From an uncultured Saccharospirillaceae bacterium (lineage in GTDB: Bacteria; Pseudomonadota; Gammaproteobacteria; Pseudomonadales; Oceanobacteraceae): a stretch of 64,000 nucleotides of DNA. Location of the stretch: contig CANMOZ010000004.1 in the NCBI GenBank assembly GCA_947499545.1, positions 124,001-188,000 of the forward strand. The letters run 5' to 3'. Under the pieces are notes generated by a model that saw only the letters and a program-made list of their open reading frames with translations, did not search any database and was not told where the DNA came from. The position numbers and the translations under genes were made by a program. The first letter of the stretch is position 1, and every line of letters begins with the position of its first letter. Shown one piece after another: positions 19,345-29,400 of this stretch.

Positions 19345-19388
19345 TTGACCTTCTATCCTTGGCGTCTTATGTTTTAAACACTTGTTTG
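19345..19388 (+). promoter_or_regulatory. psrA promoter with PsrA-type operator
   Basis: A sigma-70 promoter TTGACC (19345-19350), 17-bp spacer, TATGTT (19368-19373), followed at once by TAAACACTTGTTTG (19375-19388). The latter fits the Pseudomonas PsrA binding pattern (G/C)AAAC-N2-4-GTTT(G/C), here with N4 and one outer mismatch. It would cover the transcription start, so PsrA should repress its own gene. Confidence 0.7.
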
Positions 19389-19400
19389 ATAGGTGTTAAC

Positions 19401-20069
19401 ATGGCTCAAAGTGATACAGTGACTCGAATTCTAGACACTGCGGAGGTGCTTTTCGCGGAAAAGGGGTTTGCCGAAACCTCTCTCAGAGCAATTACTACAA
19501 AAGCTAACGTCAATCTGGCTGCCGTAAATTACCACTTTGGTTCAAAGAAAGCATTGATACAAGCTGTCTTTGCCCGTTTCTTGGGACCGATGACTCAAAA
19601 CCTAGAAGCTGCATTGGATCGTTCTCAATCAGATGTAAGCAACGGGCAGCTAACGGTTGAGGATATACTGATTTTGGTTGCCAGAGTGATGGTTGCCGAG
19701 AGTAAGGGAAGTCCTGCTCGATTGTCTATGATGATGCGACTTGCTGGCCTGGCTTACACTCAGGGCCAGGGTCATTTGAGGAAGTTTTTGCAAAATCAAT
19801 ATACTCAGACTTTTTATAGGCTTATGAAAATTACCGCTGAGGCGACGCCTGAGTTGAAGCCAATAGAACGCTTCTGGAGATTCCACTTTATGCTCGGAAG
19901 CCTCGTCTTTACGATGGCAAGTTTGGAGTCATTACAAGCCATAGCTGAGCATGATTTTGGTGTTAGAAATTCCGAGCTTGATGTAATTGATCAATTGCTT
20001 CCCTTTTTAGCTTCTGGCGTAAGGGCTGGATCGTTGGGCTCACCTTCAAAAGGTTGGTCATTAGATTGA
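19401..20069 (+). CDS. psrA: TetR-family regulator PsrA
   Basis: In Pseudomonas PsrA senses long-chain fatty acids, represses fadBA-type beta-oxidation genes and activates rpoS. The N-terminus MAQSDTVTRILDTAEVLFAEKGFAETSLRAITTKANVN..NYHFGSKKALI is a TetR helix-turn-helix very close to PsrA. The start is the ATG at 19401 (222 aa), with AGG 7 bp upstream; an in-frame earlier start at 19359 would put coding sequence over the promoter and operator. The location between lexA and nagZ is the same as in P. aeruginosa. The regulon outside this window is not visible. Confidence 0.9.
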   Translation: MAQSDTVTRILDTAEVLFAEKGFAETSLRAITTKANVNLAAVNYHFGSKKALIQAVFARFLGPMTQNLEAALDRSQSDVSNGQLTVEDILILVARVMVAESKGSPARLSMMMRLAGLAYTQGQGHLRKFLQNQYTQTFYRLMKITAEATPELKPIERFWRFHFMLGSLVFTMASLESLQAIAEHDFGVRNSELDVIDQLLPFLASGVRAGSLGSPSKGWSLD

Positions 20070-20124
20070 ACAATGGCGTTGAAAGACACCTTTATAATCT
20101 GAGAAGGTATGCGGGGGTTACTAG

Positions 20125-20610
20125 TTGTTAGTGGATCAGTTGATTCAGGTTCATATAGAAGATCAGTTGTTGTCTTTTTATTGTGGCGACCGTTTAATTG
20201 CTTCTTATCCCATTTCAACGGCAAAAGCCGGGCTGGGTGAACGAGAGGGGTCATGGAAAACCCCAGGAGGAAGACACGTTATTCAGCAAAAATGCGGTTC
20301 AGGATTACCACTATTAGGAGTTTTAAAAGGAAGGAAGTATCAAGGGTATGATTGGGCTCCCCAATTAGTCCAAAATCAGCTCGAACAAGATTGGATCATT
20401 GCTAGGGTTTTATGGTTATCAGGCATTGAACCATCAAATAGAGCTTATCCGTATAGCAGTTACCACCGTTACATATATATTCATGGAACGCCCCCGGATC
20501 AAAAGATGAGAGAGCTCGAGTCTAAAGGGTGTATACGTATGCGTGCCACGGATATTGTGGCTCTCTTTGAAATGGTTCGAGAGGGCTGCCTGGTAGACAT
20601 TCTTCCCTAG
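20125..20610 (+). CDS. YkuD-domain enzyme without signal peptide (probable L,D-carboxypeptidase/transpeptidase)
   Basis: A 161-residue protein that is little more than a YkuD catalytic domain. The active-site region is YIYIHGTPP (His120) and SKGCIRM (nucleophile Cys136), with TPGGRHVIQ upstream as usual. Classical L,D-transpeptidases are exported, but here there is no signal peptide or membrane helix, and an in-frame stop just upstream of the TTG start rules one out. A GTG two codons later (20131) is an alternative start. Lying beside nagZ, it resembles the cytoplasmic YkuD L,D-carboxypeptidases known for murein recycling (ElsL/LdtK of Acinetobacter). The exact activity is inferred. Confidence 0.85.
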   Translation: MLVDQLIQVHIEDQLLSFYCGDRLIASYPISTAKAGLGEREGSWKTPGGRHVIQQKCGSGLPLLGVLKGRKYQGYDWAPQLVQNQLEQDWIIARVLWLSGIEPSNRAYPYSSYHRYIYIHGTPPDQKMRELESKGCIRMRATDIVALFEMVREGCLVDILP

Positions 20611-20829
20611 TTGGAGGCCTGAACTAATGGACCATTTATCATAACGATTTCCAATCGATCAGGCTCTTACTTGTTGAGTGTTCTAGTTAGATATGTCTAA
20701 GCCTTTCCCGGGGCTATAAACACAGCGTAAAAAGTCTCTATTACTAATACAAAGGCTCTATACCCATAAGGTTAAGCTTGAGTAGAATGAGCGAAGCTTT
20801 TACAAAGAATGCGAGAAGGAAGGGGACTC

Positions 20830-21900
20830 ATGGTTGGCGTTATATTTGGGCACTTGATTGGTCAGAGCTTGCAAGACTTCGAGCATGAAATGCTGCTACA
20901 CCCTTTAGTTGCAGGCATTACACTGTTTGAGCGAAACTATGCAGATCCTTTCCAACTCAGTGACTTAATTCAGAGTATAAAAGCAATAAATCCCGATATG
21001 ATTATTTCGGTTGATCATGAAGGGGGTAGGGTTCAGCGCTTTCGTCAAGGGTTTACACAAATTCCATCTATGCATGCTTTGGCCAGCGTGGTTGAATCTT
21101 TGCCTGAGAATCAGCATAAACTTCTAAGCGCTGTTGGGTGGTTGCTAGCGACAGAGTTAATAGAGTTAGGTATAGACCTCAATTTTGGACCGGTTCTGGA
21201 TTTGGATTACTCATTGTCTGGTATTATCGGAGAACGATCATTTGGCGAATCGCCTGAAAAAGTGGCAACTATGGCTAAGTCACTTATTGCCGGTATGAAG
21301 TCGGCTGGAATGCAGCCTGTTGGAAAGCATTTTCCTGGCCATGGGTGTGTTCATGAGGATTCACATTTAACTTTGCCAAGGGATGATCGTGGTTTAGAGG
21401 TGTTGAAAAAGTCTGATATGGCGCCATATATCAAACTTGGGGGTGAGTTGTCTGCCATTATGACGGCGCATATTCTCTATTCTAATATAGATTCTGATAT
21501 GGTCACTTATTCCAAATTTTGGCTTAACGATGTAATGCGGCACGATTTGGGATTCAAAGGCGTCATTATCAGTGATGACTTAATGATGGGCGGCGCCCAA
21601 ATTGAGCCTGATGTTGTTGAGCGCGTACGAAGAACCTGGCAAGCGGGTGCTGATGTTGCTCTATGGTGTAATGGTACGGACGAGTTTAGAAAGGTTTTAA
21701 AGTCGCTTGAGAGCGAGGAGCCAGACTACACTGTAAAGCAAAGAGTTCAACAGCTTAAAGCAAAATCCCAGTTTGAACCTTCTTCTCATCAAGTGTCTCA
21801 AGCAAAATATCGTAAAGAACATGCGCAGTTGCTAGTGGAGTTATTGCATGGAGAATTGGCTGAACAAGCTCGAATTTCCGAGTTGGCTGAGCACTTCTGA
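20830..21900 (+). CDS. nagZ: Beta-N-acetylglucosaminidase NagZ
   Basis: Cytoplasmic glycoside hydrolase family 3 enzyme that removes GlcNAc from anhydro-muropeptides during cell-wall recycling. The 356-residue protein shows SVDHEGGRVQRFR, LNFGPVLDLD, KHFPGHGCVHEDSH (the flexible His-Asp loop with the acid/base His) and VIISDDLMMGGA (nucleophile Asp). The ATG at 20830 is chosen because GGAAGGGG lies just upstream; a slightly longer frame from 20809 lacks one. The 3' end overlaps the mscS-family gene by 53 bp, so the two are coupled. There is no signal peptide, as expected. Confidence 0.95.
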   Translation: MVGVIFGHLIGQSLQDFEHEMLLHPLVAGITLFERNYADPFQLSDLIQSIKAINPDMIISVDHEGGRVQRFRQGFTQIPSMHALASVVESLPENQHKLLSAVGWLLATELIELGIDLNFGPVLDLDYSLSGIIGERSFGESPEKVATMAKSLIAGMKSAGMQPVGKHFPGHGCVHEDSHLTLPRDDRGLEVLKKSDMAPYIKLGGELSAIMTAHILYSNIDSDMVTYSKFWLNDVMRHDLGFKGVIISDDLMMGGAQIEPDVVERVRRTWQAGADVALWCNGTDEFRKVLKSLESEEPDYTVKQRVQQLKAKSQFEPSSHQVSQAKYRKEHAQLLVELLHGELAEQARISELAEHF

Positions 21901-22972
21901 GTTTTGGCAGCATCCGGCGGTTATTCTTGCATTAACCATCATTCTATTCTGGGTCATAAGACGTGTTTTCGGTAGCCTAAGAAAACGAACCAAGAAAACG
22001 CCCAATAAATTCGATGATATTTTTGTTCATGCATTAGAGAAGCCTGCAAAAGCCATGATTTGGGTTGTGGGCTTTGCACTTATAGCAGACGTCATGGCGC
22101 AGGATAATCAGTGGGCCGCTCTTAGTTATCGTGATGAGGCATTTTCACTTGCTGTTATTTTGCTTCTTACCTGGTTTGCTTTAAGGCTAATCACCAAGCG
22201 TGAAAATCAGTTTTTAGCTCATGAAGTTCATTCAAGATTAGATGAAACGACCGTATCAGCTTTGGCTAAGCTTGCCCGTTTGGTTGTAGTCGCTATTGCT
22301 GGATTAATGGTTCTTCAAGCATTGGGCGTGTCGGTAAGTGCTGTTGTCGCTTTTGGTGGTATTGGCGGTGCTGCGATTGCCTTTTCTGCAAAAGACCTAT
22401 TATCCAACCTGTTTGGTGGGATTATGATTCACCTTGACAGGCCATTTAAAGTGGGTGATTGGGTCTATTCGCCAGATAAAGAAATTGAAGGAACGGTTGA
22501 ATACATTGGTTGGAGAATTACGAGGATCAGACGGTTTGATCGTCGCCCACTCTATGCTCCGAATGGTCTTTTCACGCAAATTGTTATTGTGAATGCTTCA
22601 AGAATGACCAATAGGCGTATTTATGAAACGATAGGTATTCGCTATGATGATTTCGCTAAAATAACCCCTATTGTCAATGAAGTGAAAAGCTATTTAGAAA
22701 ACCACCCCGAACTTGATATGACTCGCACATTGATTGTTAATTTTAACGCTTTTAACTCAAGTTCAATTGATTTCTTTGTCTATACCTTTACGAAAACAAC
22801 GGAGTGGGTTAAGTATCATGAGATTAAACAAGAGGTCCTAATTAAAATAGGTGAGATAATCGAAGCTCATGATGCACAGATAGCTTATCCAACCAGTACC
22901 CTGCATTTGCAAACAACCCCTGAGAGCTTGCAACGTGAATTTGAATCAAATTCCATGATTGCTTCAGATTGA
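21848..22972 (+). CDS. MscS-family mechanosensitive channel
   Basis: Small-conductance mechanosensitive channel, 374 residues. Four hydrophobic segments precede the pore helix: about 25-40, 70-88, 95-115 and 135-155. The pore-lining TM3 region AVVAFGGIGGAAIAFSAKDL and LSNLFGGIMIHLDRPFKVGDWV are the hallmark of the MscS family, followed by the cytoplasmic beta and alpha/beta domains. It starts at an ATG inside nagZ (GGAG 7 bp upstream), a 53-bp overlap. Longer at the N-terminus than E. coli MscS (286 aa), closer to YbdG/YnaI-type channels. Confidence 0.92.
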   Translation: MENWLNKLEFPSWLSTSEFWQHPAVILALTIILFWVIRRVFGSLRKRTKKTPNKFDDIFVHALEKPAKAMIWVVGFALIADVMAQDNQWAALSYRDEAFSLAVILLLTWFALRLITKRENQFLAHEVHSRLDETTVSALAKLARLVVVAIAGLMVLQALGVSVSAVVAFGGIGGAAIAFSAKDLLSNLFGGIMIHLDRPFKVGDWVYSPDKEIEGTVEYIGWRITRIRRFDRRPLYAPNGLFTQIVIVNASRMTNRRIYETIGIRYDDFAKITPIVNEVKSYLENHPELDMTRTLIVNFNAFNSSSIDFFVYTFTKTTEWVKYHEIKQEVLIKIGEIIEAHDAQIAYPTSTLHLQTTPESLQREFESNSMIASD

Positions 22973-23030
22973 CCTAGAGCGGGTGCAAACGTACCCTGGC
23001 AAATAATAGTTCAACGGTAGGGGAAGCTTT

Positions 23031-23777
23031 GTGGAACACATTGGAGTGATTGGCGGAACAGGGTTGAGTGAGCTATCGGACGTTGTAGGTCATCAGGCAG
23101 TTAAGCATGAGACTCCGTTTGGTTTACCTTCCTCAGAGATTTCTACTGGTGCCTTTCAAGGCACTAAGGTGAGTTTTATTGCAAGGCATGGGAACCCTCA
23201 TTCTGTGCCACCTCATCTAATTAACTACCGAGCCAATATTTGGGCTCTGCATGAGCTAGGCGTTCGAAGTATTCTATCCATCAATGCCGTGGGTGGTATA
23301 ACCGAAGGATTAAATGCGGGTGTTTTATGCATACCGCATCAAATCATTGATTATACCTGGGGAAGAGACGGCACATATTTTGATGGTCTATTTAGGCCAA
23401 TGAAGCATATTGACTTTACACATCCATATGATGAAACCATGCGACAAAATTTGCTGAGAGTCGCTGATTCTGCGGGTATTCAAATTATCAGGCAAGGGGT
23501 ATATGGGGCTGTTCAGGGACCAAGGCTTGAGACCATCGCCGAGATACAGCGCATGGAGAATGATGGGTGTGATGTGGTCGGAATGACAGGAATGCCTGAA
23601 GCCGTATTGGCTCAAGAGTTGGGTTTGAGCTATACATCTATCTCTCTCGTGGTGAACAGAGCCGCAGGTAAATTTCAGGGGAGAATTACTTCAGAAGAAA
23701 TTCAAAGAGGGTTAGATCTTGGGGTTGATAACGCTAGGCAACTACTGATCCACTATCTTGCTTCTTTATCTAAATAA
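23031..23777 (+). CDS. mtnP: S-methyl-5'-thioinosine / thioadenosine phosphorylase
   Basis: Purine nucleoside phosphorylase of the MTAP type, cleaving methylthio-nucleosides produced by polyamine synthesis and quorum-signal synthesis. The 248 residues include IGVIGGTGL (phosphate loop), ARHGNPHSVPPHLINYRANIWAL, INAVGGI and VQGPRLETIAEI..VGMTGMPEAVLAQEL. The start is a GTG at 23031 with AGGGGA 6 bp upstream. In P. aeruginosa the gene in this place (PA3004, next to nagZ) encodes a methylthioinosine phosphorylase, so that specificity is likely, but the sequence alone does not prove it. Confidence 0.9.
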   Translation: MEHIGVIGGTGLSELSDVVGHQAVKHETPFGLPSSEISTGAFQGTKVSFIARHGNPHSVPPHLINYRANIWALHELGVRSILSINAVGGITEGLNAGVLCIPHQIIDYTWGRDGTYFDGLFRPMKHIDFTHPYDETMRQNLLRVADSAGIQIIRQGVYGAVQGPRLETIAEIQRMENDGCDVVGMTGMPEAVLAQELGLSYTSISLVVNRAAGKFQGRITSEEIQRGLDLGVDNARQLLIHYLASLSK

Positions 23778-23787
23778 GGAAGGCTTG

Positions 23788-23812
23788 AGAGCCTCTTGAT
23801 GAAAGAGGCTCT
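23788..23812. terminator. Bidirectional terminator between mtnP and prc
   Basis: Perfect 10-bp stem AGAGCCTCTT / AAGAGGCTCT with a 5-nt GATGA loop, between two convergent stop codons (23777 and 23825). The outer bases CTT/AAG can extend the stem past one bulge. Neither strand has a long T-run. Confidence 0.65.
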
Positions 23813-23824
23813 AAGAAAATGCAA

Positions 23825-26362
23825 TTATTGAGCTGTAGATGCTTCTTGAAAGCTGTATAAGGGCTTTCTTGGATAATCTGAAAGGTGAATGTAGTCAAGC
23901 AGGATTTTACCTGTCTCAACCAATATGGCATCTTTTTCCGAAGGCTCGGTTTTCTCCACTTCTGTAGCTTCTTCGTCACTTTCATCATATTCATGCAAAT
24001 CGACAAGTAAGGGCATATCTTTAGCGATACGTCTCTCGTTCTCCATGGCCAAACGGAGATGTTCATTATGCAAGCGCTCAGAACGTCTATTTTTCTCATT
24101 TAATGTAAGCTGGGTGCGCTCATCCAATACTTCAGCAAGTGCCAGCTGTTTTTCGATATATACGAAATCCGGGTTGTGTTTAACACGGTCCTCGTGGAGC
24201 GCTTTGAGTTGTGGAAGGACGTTCTCAAAATCAGCGACTTTACTAAAACGTGCCGCCCTTATCGTATCCCAGGGTAAAGCTTGTTTTAATGCACTTTCAC
24301 CAATTTTCTCTTTGTCATACAACTCAGGGAAACTCAAATCTGGAATCACGCCCTGATGTTGAGTGCTTCCACCGGATACCCGATAGAACTTAGCTTGAGT
24401 AATTTTGAGTTGGCCACGATTGAGGGGTTGTAACCCTTGTACGGTACCTTTTCCAAAGGTTTGGCTGCCTACAACCAATGCCCTGCGGTAGTCTTGCATT
24501 GCGCCCGCGAAAATTTCAGATGCTGAAGCACTTAATCGATTCACAATAACAACCATAGGTCCGTCGTAGAGCACCCCTTCATTATCATCGCTTAGCACTT
24601 CTACATGGCCAAAGGGATTCCGTACTTGCACAACTGGACCTTGAGGTATGAAAAAGCCGGTTAATGTTTGTACTTCTTGCAGTGAGCCACCACCGTTGTT
24701 GCGTAAATCAATAACTAAGCCATCAATGCCTTGTTTTTTAAGGTCCAATAGAAGTTTTTTTACATCTCTAGAAGTACTGTTGTAATCCTGTCTATTTTCT
24801 TGTTGTGCCTTGAAATCAGCATAAAAAGCGGGGATATCAATTATACCAATTTTGTGTTTTTTATCTCCCCTTTGGATTTCAATCACTTCGCTCTTAGCAG
24901 ATTGTTCTTCCAGTTTGATTTCATCTCTAGTGATGTTGATAATTTTTGAAGCATCACTGCTTTTTGGCAAGATCTCGAGTCTAACTACGCTACCTTTCGG
25001 GCCTCTGATCAGATCAACGACTTCATCTAGTCTCCAACCTATAACGTCAACGACTTCACCTTTGTTGCCTTGACCAACGCCAATGATCCTATCTTCAGGC
25101 TTGAGTTGCCCCATTTTTTCAGCAGGACCTGCCGGTATTAATCGTTGTACTTTGGTGTATTCGTCTTCCATTTGTAAAACGGCACCGATCCCTTGAAGTG
25201 AAAGGCTCATATTGATGTTGAAATTTTCAGAAGTCCTGGGAGAAAAGTATTGGGTATGAGGATCATAAGTTTGCGTGATGGCGTTGATATACGTTTGGAA
25301 AGCGTCTTCGCTATTCACTTGGTGCAATCTATTAAGTTGATTTTGATAACGCTTAGTTAAATTTTCGTTGATTTCATTAATACGTTTTTCAGATTTAGAC
25401 CGATAAGCCTGATAAACTTTGGGGGATTGCTCTACCCAGTAATCACCAATTTGACTGGTTATCTCCATTGCTTTTTCAAAGTCAGTTTGTCGACCTTGCT
25501 CTCTAAGCGTTTCGGCGTAATGTGAAACTGTTGGTGCTTTCACCCAGGCGCTAAAGACATCGTCTTTCCGAGTTCTGAAAAAACGGTTAACATCTTTGTC
25601 GTTGGCGCTGGATGTTAAAAAGGTCTGATTGAGCTCTGGTATCATGAGCTTAATTTGCTCTCTCCAAATACGTGTACTTCCTTCTTTGACCAGCTTTTGA
25701 AGCTCTTTATCCAGTCCTTTAAACTTTTTGGTTTTTTCGAGTTTACTTATCTTGGGGGAAATTTCTTTTAACGCCTGATCAAGCGACTGGGATAAGTCTC
25801 GTTCTTCTTCACCAATTTTTAGGTTTAAGGCGGCACTTTTTAAGCGTTTATGCCAGAGTTCATCCAATTCGATTTTGTTTTTTGCCCATGGTGAATTCTC
25901 TCTATCCAGGAGTATTGCTTCTTCTTTTGTGAAATCAAATTGTTGAATGCCTTTGCTAAGCGTTGTGAGCGCGAATACGATTCGTTCTTTTACACGTTCT
26001 TGATAACGGTTGAATACTTTAAAGGCAAAAGACAAGTCGTTTTGTTTGATTGCGTCATCAAGGTCTAGTTTGTTGCGATTGAATTCATCTATATCGGATT
26101 GGGTAAAGTAGCTTCTGGTGCTATCGAGAGTTTTAAGATACTCATTAAACACCAGTTCCGATAGTTCATCGTCAACGGCTGGTCGGTGATAATGTGATCG
26201 AACCAAGTATGACATGACATATCTAGCAGTCATGGCATGTTCTGACATGGGTTGCAACTGAGGTAGAGGGTCACTGGGTTTTTTGGGGGGGATAGCCCCA
26301 AATGCAGTGAAACTAGTGACCAAGAGTAAGCACAGGCTAGCGCTTTTAATCCATTTAAGCAT
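23825..26362 (-). CDS. prc: Tail-specific periplasmic protease Prc, with an extra internal segment
   Basis: Degrades periplasmic proteins and cell-wall hydrolases by recognising C-termini. Start ATG at 26362 (845 aa): a signal peptide follows directly (LCLLLVTSFTAFGA). Order: helical N-terminal domain, PDZ (SLQGIGAVLQMEDEYTKVQ, about 385-470), S41 protease domain with LRNNGGGS, SASASEIFAGAMQDY (catalytic Ser613) and FGKGTVQ (Lys638), then the C-terminal DUF3340 region. E. coli Prc has 682 residues. Here about 140 extra, highly charged residues lie at roughly 195-340, between the N-terminal helices (LWHKRLKSAALNLK) and LTKRYQNQLNRL. It is 103 bp downstream of the carboxylase gene with a hairpin between them. 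Confidence 0.93.
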   Translation of the reverse strand: MLKWIKSASLCLLLVTSFTAFGAIPPKKPSDPLPQLQPMSEHAMTARYVMSYLVRSHYHRPAVDDELSELVFNEYLKTLDSTRSYFTQSDIDEFNRNKLDLDDAIKQNDLSFAFKVFNRYQERVKERIVFALTTLSKGIQQFDFTKEEAILLDRENSPWAKNKIELDELWHKRLKSAALNLKIGEEERDLSQSLDQALKEISPKISKLEKTKKFKGLDKELQKLVKEGSTRIWREQIKLMIPELNQTFLTSSANDKDVNRFFRTRKDDVFSAWVKAPTVSHYAETLREQGRQTDFEKAMEITSQIGDYWVEQSPKVYQAYRSKSEKRINEINENLTKRYQNQLNRLHQVNSEDAFQTYINAITQTYDPHTQYFSPRTSENFNINMSLSLQGIGAVLQMEDEYTKVQRLIPAGPAEKMGQLKPEDRIIGVGQGNKGEVVDVIGWRLDEVVDLIRGPKGSVVRLEILPKSSDASKIINITRDEIKLEEQSAKSEVIEIQRGDKKHKIGIIDIPAFYADFKAQQENRQDYNSTSRDVKKLLLDLKKQGIDGLVIDLRNNGGGSLQEVQTLTGFFIPQGPVVQVRNPFGHVEVLSDDNEGVLYDGPMVVIVNRLSASASEIFAGAMQDYRRALVVGSQTFGKGTVQGLQPLNRGQLKITQAKFYRVSGGSTQHQGVIPDLSFPELYDKEKIGESALKQALPWDTIRAARFSKVADFENVLPQLKALHEDRVKHNPDFVYIEKQLALAEVLDERTQLTLNEKNRRSERLHNEHLRLAMENERRIAKDMPLLVDLHEYDESDEEATEVEKTEPSEKDAILVETGKILLDYIHLSDYPRKPLYSFQEASTAQ

Positions 26363-26421
26363 AATTACAACCAAAGTGTTTGAGCATTGCCTTAAAGGGG
26401 AGTCTAGTATACGGCAAGAGT

Positions 26422-26450
26422 TCCCACTCGGTTACCTTAACCGAGTGGGA
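26422..26450 (-). terminator. Hairpin between the fused carboxylase and prc
   Basis: Perfect 13-bp stem TCCCACTCGGTTA / TAACCGAGTGGGA with a 3-nt loop, 16 bp after the carboxylase stop on the minus strand. It is very stable but without a U-run on the minus-strand transcript, so it may only attenuate read-through into prc. Confidence 0.6.
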
Positions 26451-26465
26451 TAAAAAGACCAACTT

Positions 26466-29400
26466 CTATTTCGTTTCAGCTCCAATGGGACGAATGACGA
26501 AGAGTAAGTCGCCTTGATTGACTTGCTGGCCATCTGAATTCATCACTCGAACCACCTGGTACTTTTGTTGAGCGGGGTAGAGTTCAAACGATGCATTGTT
26601 AAATGACCCTAGTGTCAGCGGTGTAAAGATTTTCATCGCTTCCATTAGACATAACGTTTTCTTCAAGTCAATGATATCGCCTTCGCGCACAAAGGCGGGG
26701 TCATTTGGGGTTGGGCTGCTATAGAAGATACTGCTTGCTGGAGACAATACCTTTAGTTCATCTGAGCCATCGACTTTAATTGCGTCAGTCCCCAGGGCAT
26801 GTCCGCCGCCTAACGTTGCTTCCATTTCAAGCATCATTTCAGCCGTATCTATGCGATCAAAGAAGCCATTTGGTAAAAAGCCCGTATCATAATTGCCTTC
26901 ATTAAAGACTTCGTCTTTCAAGATGCGATTTAGCAAAGGCAGGTTAGTGCAAATGCCCGCCACCTTGACTTCGCTGAGGTACTCCAAGGTCTTTTTAATC
27001 GCGTCGGACCGGTTACGCCCATATATGATAACTTGGGCAATCATGCTGTCGTAAAATGGTGTAACTTCCTTTCCTGCAGCAATGGCAGGTATAACCTCTA
27101 CGTGGTTTTGTTTAGGAAAAGAGCATTCCGTAACGGTGCCAGGTGTAGGTAAGAACGTTAGCTCCTCACCACGGAAAGCAGCCTTTTCGGCAGTAATCCT
27201 TACTTCAATGGCATAGCCTTTGTCTTTAACTTTAAGTTTCTCTATTGACTCACCGCTGGCAATCCTAAATTGTTCCGACACGATATCAACGCCAGAAGTC
27301 CACTCTGTGACAGGGTGTTCTACTTGAAGCCGTGTGTTCATTTCCATGAAATACACGTCATTAGAATCCAGGTCATATATAAACTCTACAGTGCCAGCCC
27401 CTACATAGTTCACTGCATCTGCAAGCTTCTCAGCATAATCAAAAGCTTTATTTGCCAATTCATCAGGTAATAATGTAGAGCCTGATTCTTCGATGATTTT
27501 TTGATTGTTTCTTTGCACACTACAATCACGTAGACCAAGGATTTTGGTGTTGCCTAGAGAATCTCTCAATACTTGAATTTCAATGTGTCTCAAGGAGGTG
27601 ATGTACTTTTCTAGGTACACATCGCCATTACCAAAGGCGCTTTTCGCTTCTCGAGATATCCTATGAAAGAGTTCATGTATCTCTTCAGGTTTGCGTACAA
27701 CCTGAATGCCTTTACCGCCTCCACCGTGAACGGCTTTAAGAAGGACAGGGTAGCCAATTTCTTTTGCAATTCGTGCAGCATGAGCTGAGTCACTTAATAT
27801 TCCGTGGCTACCAGGAACGACTTTAACGCCTGCACCTTTAGCTGTGTTGATGGCATTTGATTTATTGCCCATGGTTTCCATGGCAGAGACACTTGGCCCA
27901 ACAAAGTTAATGTTGTGGTTTGCTACCAATGTTGCAAATTGGGCATTTTCCGAAAGGAAACCAATACCTGGGTGTAAAGCATCTGCCCCTTCGCGATCTG
28001 CTACTCGAATGACGCTCATGGCATTCAGGTAGCTTTCATCAGGTGTGTTACCCCCAATACAAACCAATCGGTCTTTCTCTCCGAGTAGGTCGGCGGCCGT
28101 TGAGTTCATGTCTGGGTCGGACTGAACCAGAACGACATTGATATCGTTCTCCTGAGCTTTTTTAACCAGCTTGTAGGCTGTACATCCTCGTGCATGAACA
28201 AGAACCCTTTGTACTGGCTGGAAACGTTTAGTATCAACGGTTTGAGTTGATTGGTTTGCTGAGCTTGAATCTGCTTGAGCTGGAGTGACAAATCCATGCA
28301 AAAGATGATTAAGGACCTCGTTAACGCTGAGTTGAGCAACGGGAATGTCAGGATCAATTTCTTTGAAGCGGGTATCTAAGTCATCCACAAACGGGTGCTT
28401 GACCAGGCCATTCATCGCTTCGGATTTTTCAGATAAGTAATTAGACAGAGTTGCGCCAGAGGGTAAGTAAGAAGGCACAACAATTTGCCCCGCAAATGGC
28501 ATGTTCGTGCCAGAGAAATAATAGCTTTGTACCATTGGGTGAGTCACAAAGCTTGCTTGTGCGCCTCCCGTACAATCCCCAAATCCAAACATGACGATAG
28601 GAAGGTCATGGTCACGGACAAATCGGGTGATACGGTCATTAACAATTGCCATAGAAAAGAGCGCAGCAGCGCCTTCTTTGGTTTGCATGCCGCCCGAGGA
28701 GACAAAGCCAATAACGGGAATGTGTTGTTGTGCACACTCCACTAGCAACTTACAGAATTTTTCTGCACTTGCCATATCAAAAGCACCTGCTTGGAAGGCA
28801 AGGTTGGAAATCAATACGCCCACTCGCTTGGGGGTGCCGTCTACTTCAATGGTGCCGATGCCCGTTACTAATCCACAAGGGGTAATGTTTTTCTTAAACG
28901 CCGATTCAATGGAGCTTCTGAATCCTGGGAAGCGAACAGGGTCTGCACTCATTAAATGGCTATTCAGCTCAGTGAAATGCGTGAAGAAACGGTTAGTGAT
29001 GGATTCTATCGTCGTAAGTTTTTGACGTTTGACGTCATCAAGAACTTCTTGAATAAGTAAATCTTGATATGCAATGGTTAAACGGTTCCAGAAATCTTTG
29101 CGTCGACCAATTCGCGCGGGACTGATTTTGCCAATGTATTCTTTGTTGTGATGCTCGGAAGCAAAATACTCGCTCAATATTTTCTCAAAAATGAAAGTAA
29201 TGATAACGAATAGTGTTTCTGACACGCGAGGGAAAGCTAGTTTTTTCCACTCTTCGACTTGTTTTAGGAAAGAGGCCCGTTGATTGGATTCAACGAAGTA
29301 TTCTAACCAGGCTTTAAATAGGCTCAGCCTTTCTGATTGATGACGATTTGCTAATTGCTCAAGGGCGTTTTCCATCAGCATGGAAACAGAGGATTTTGAT

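Noticed and set aside
28591..29025. 144-codon plus-strand frame
   Set aside because: Antisense to the CT-beta domain of the carboxylase; no ribosome-binding site.
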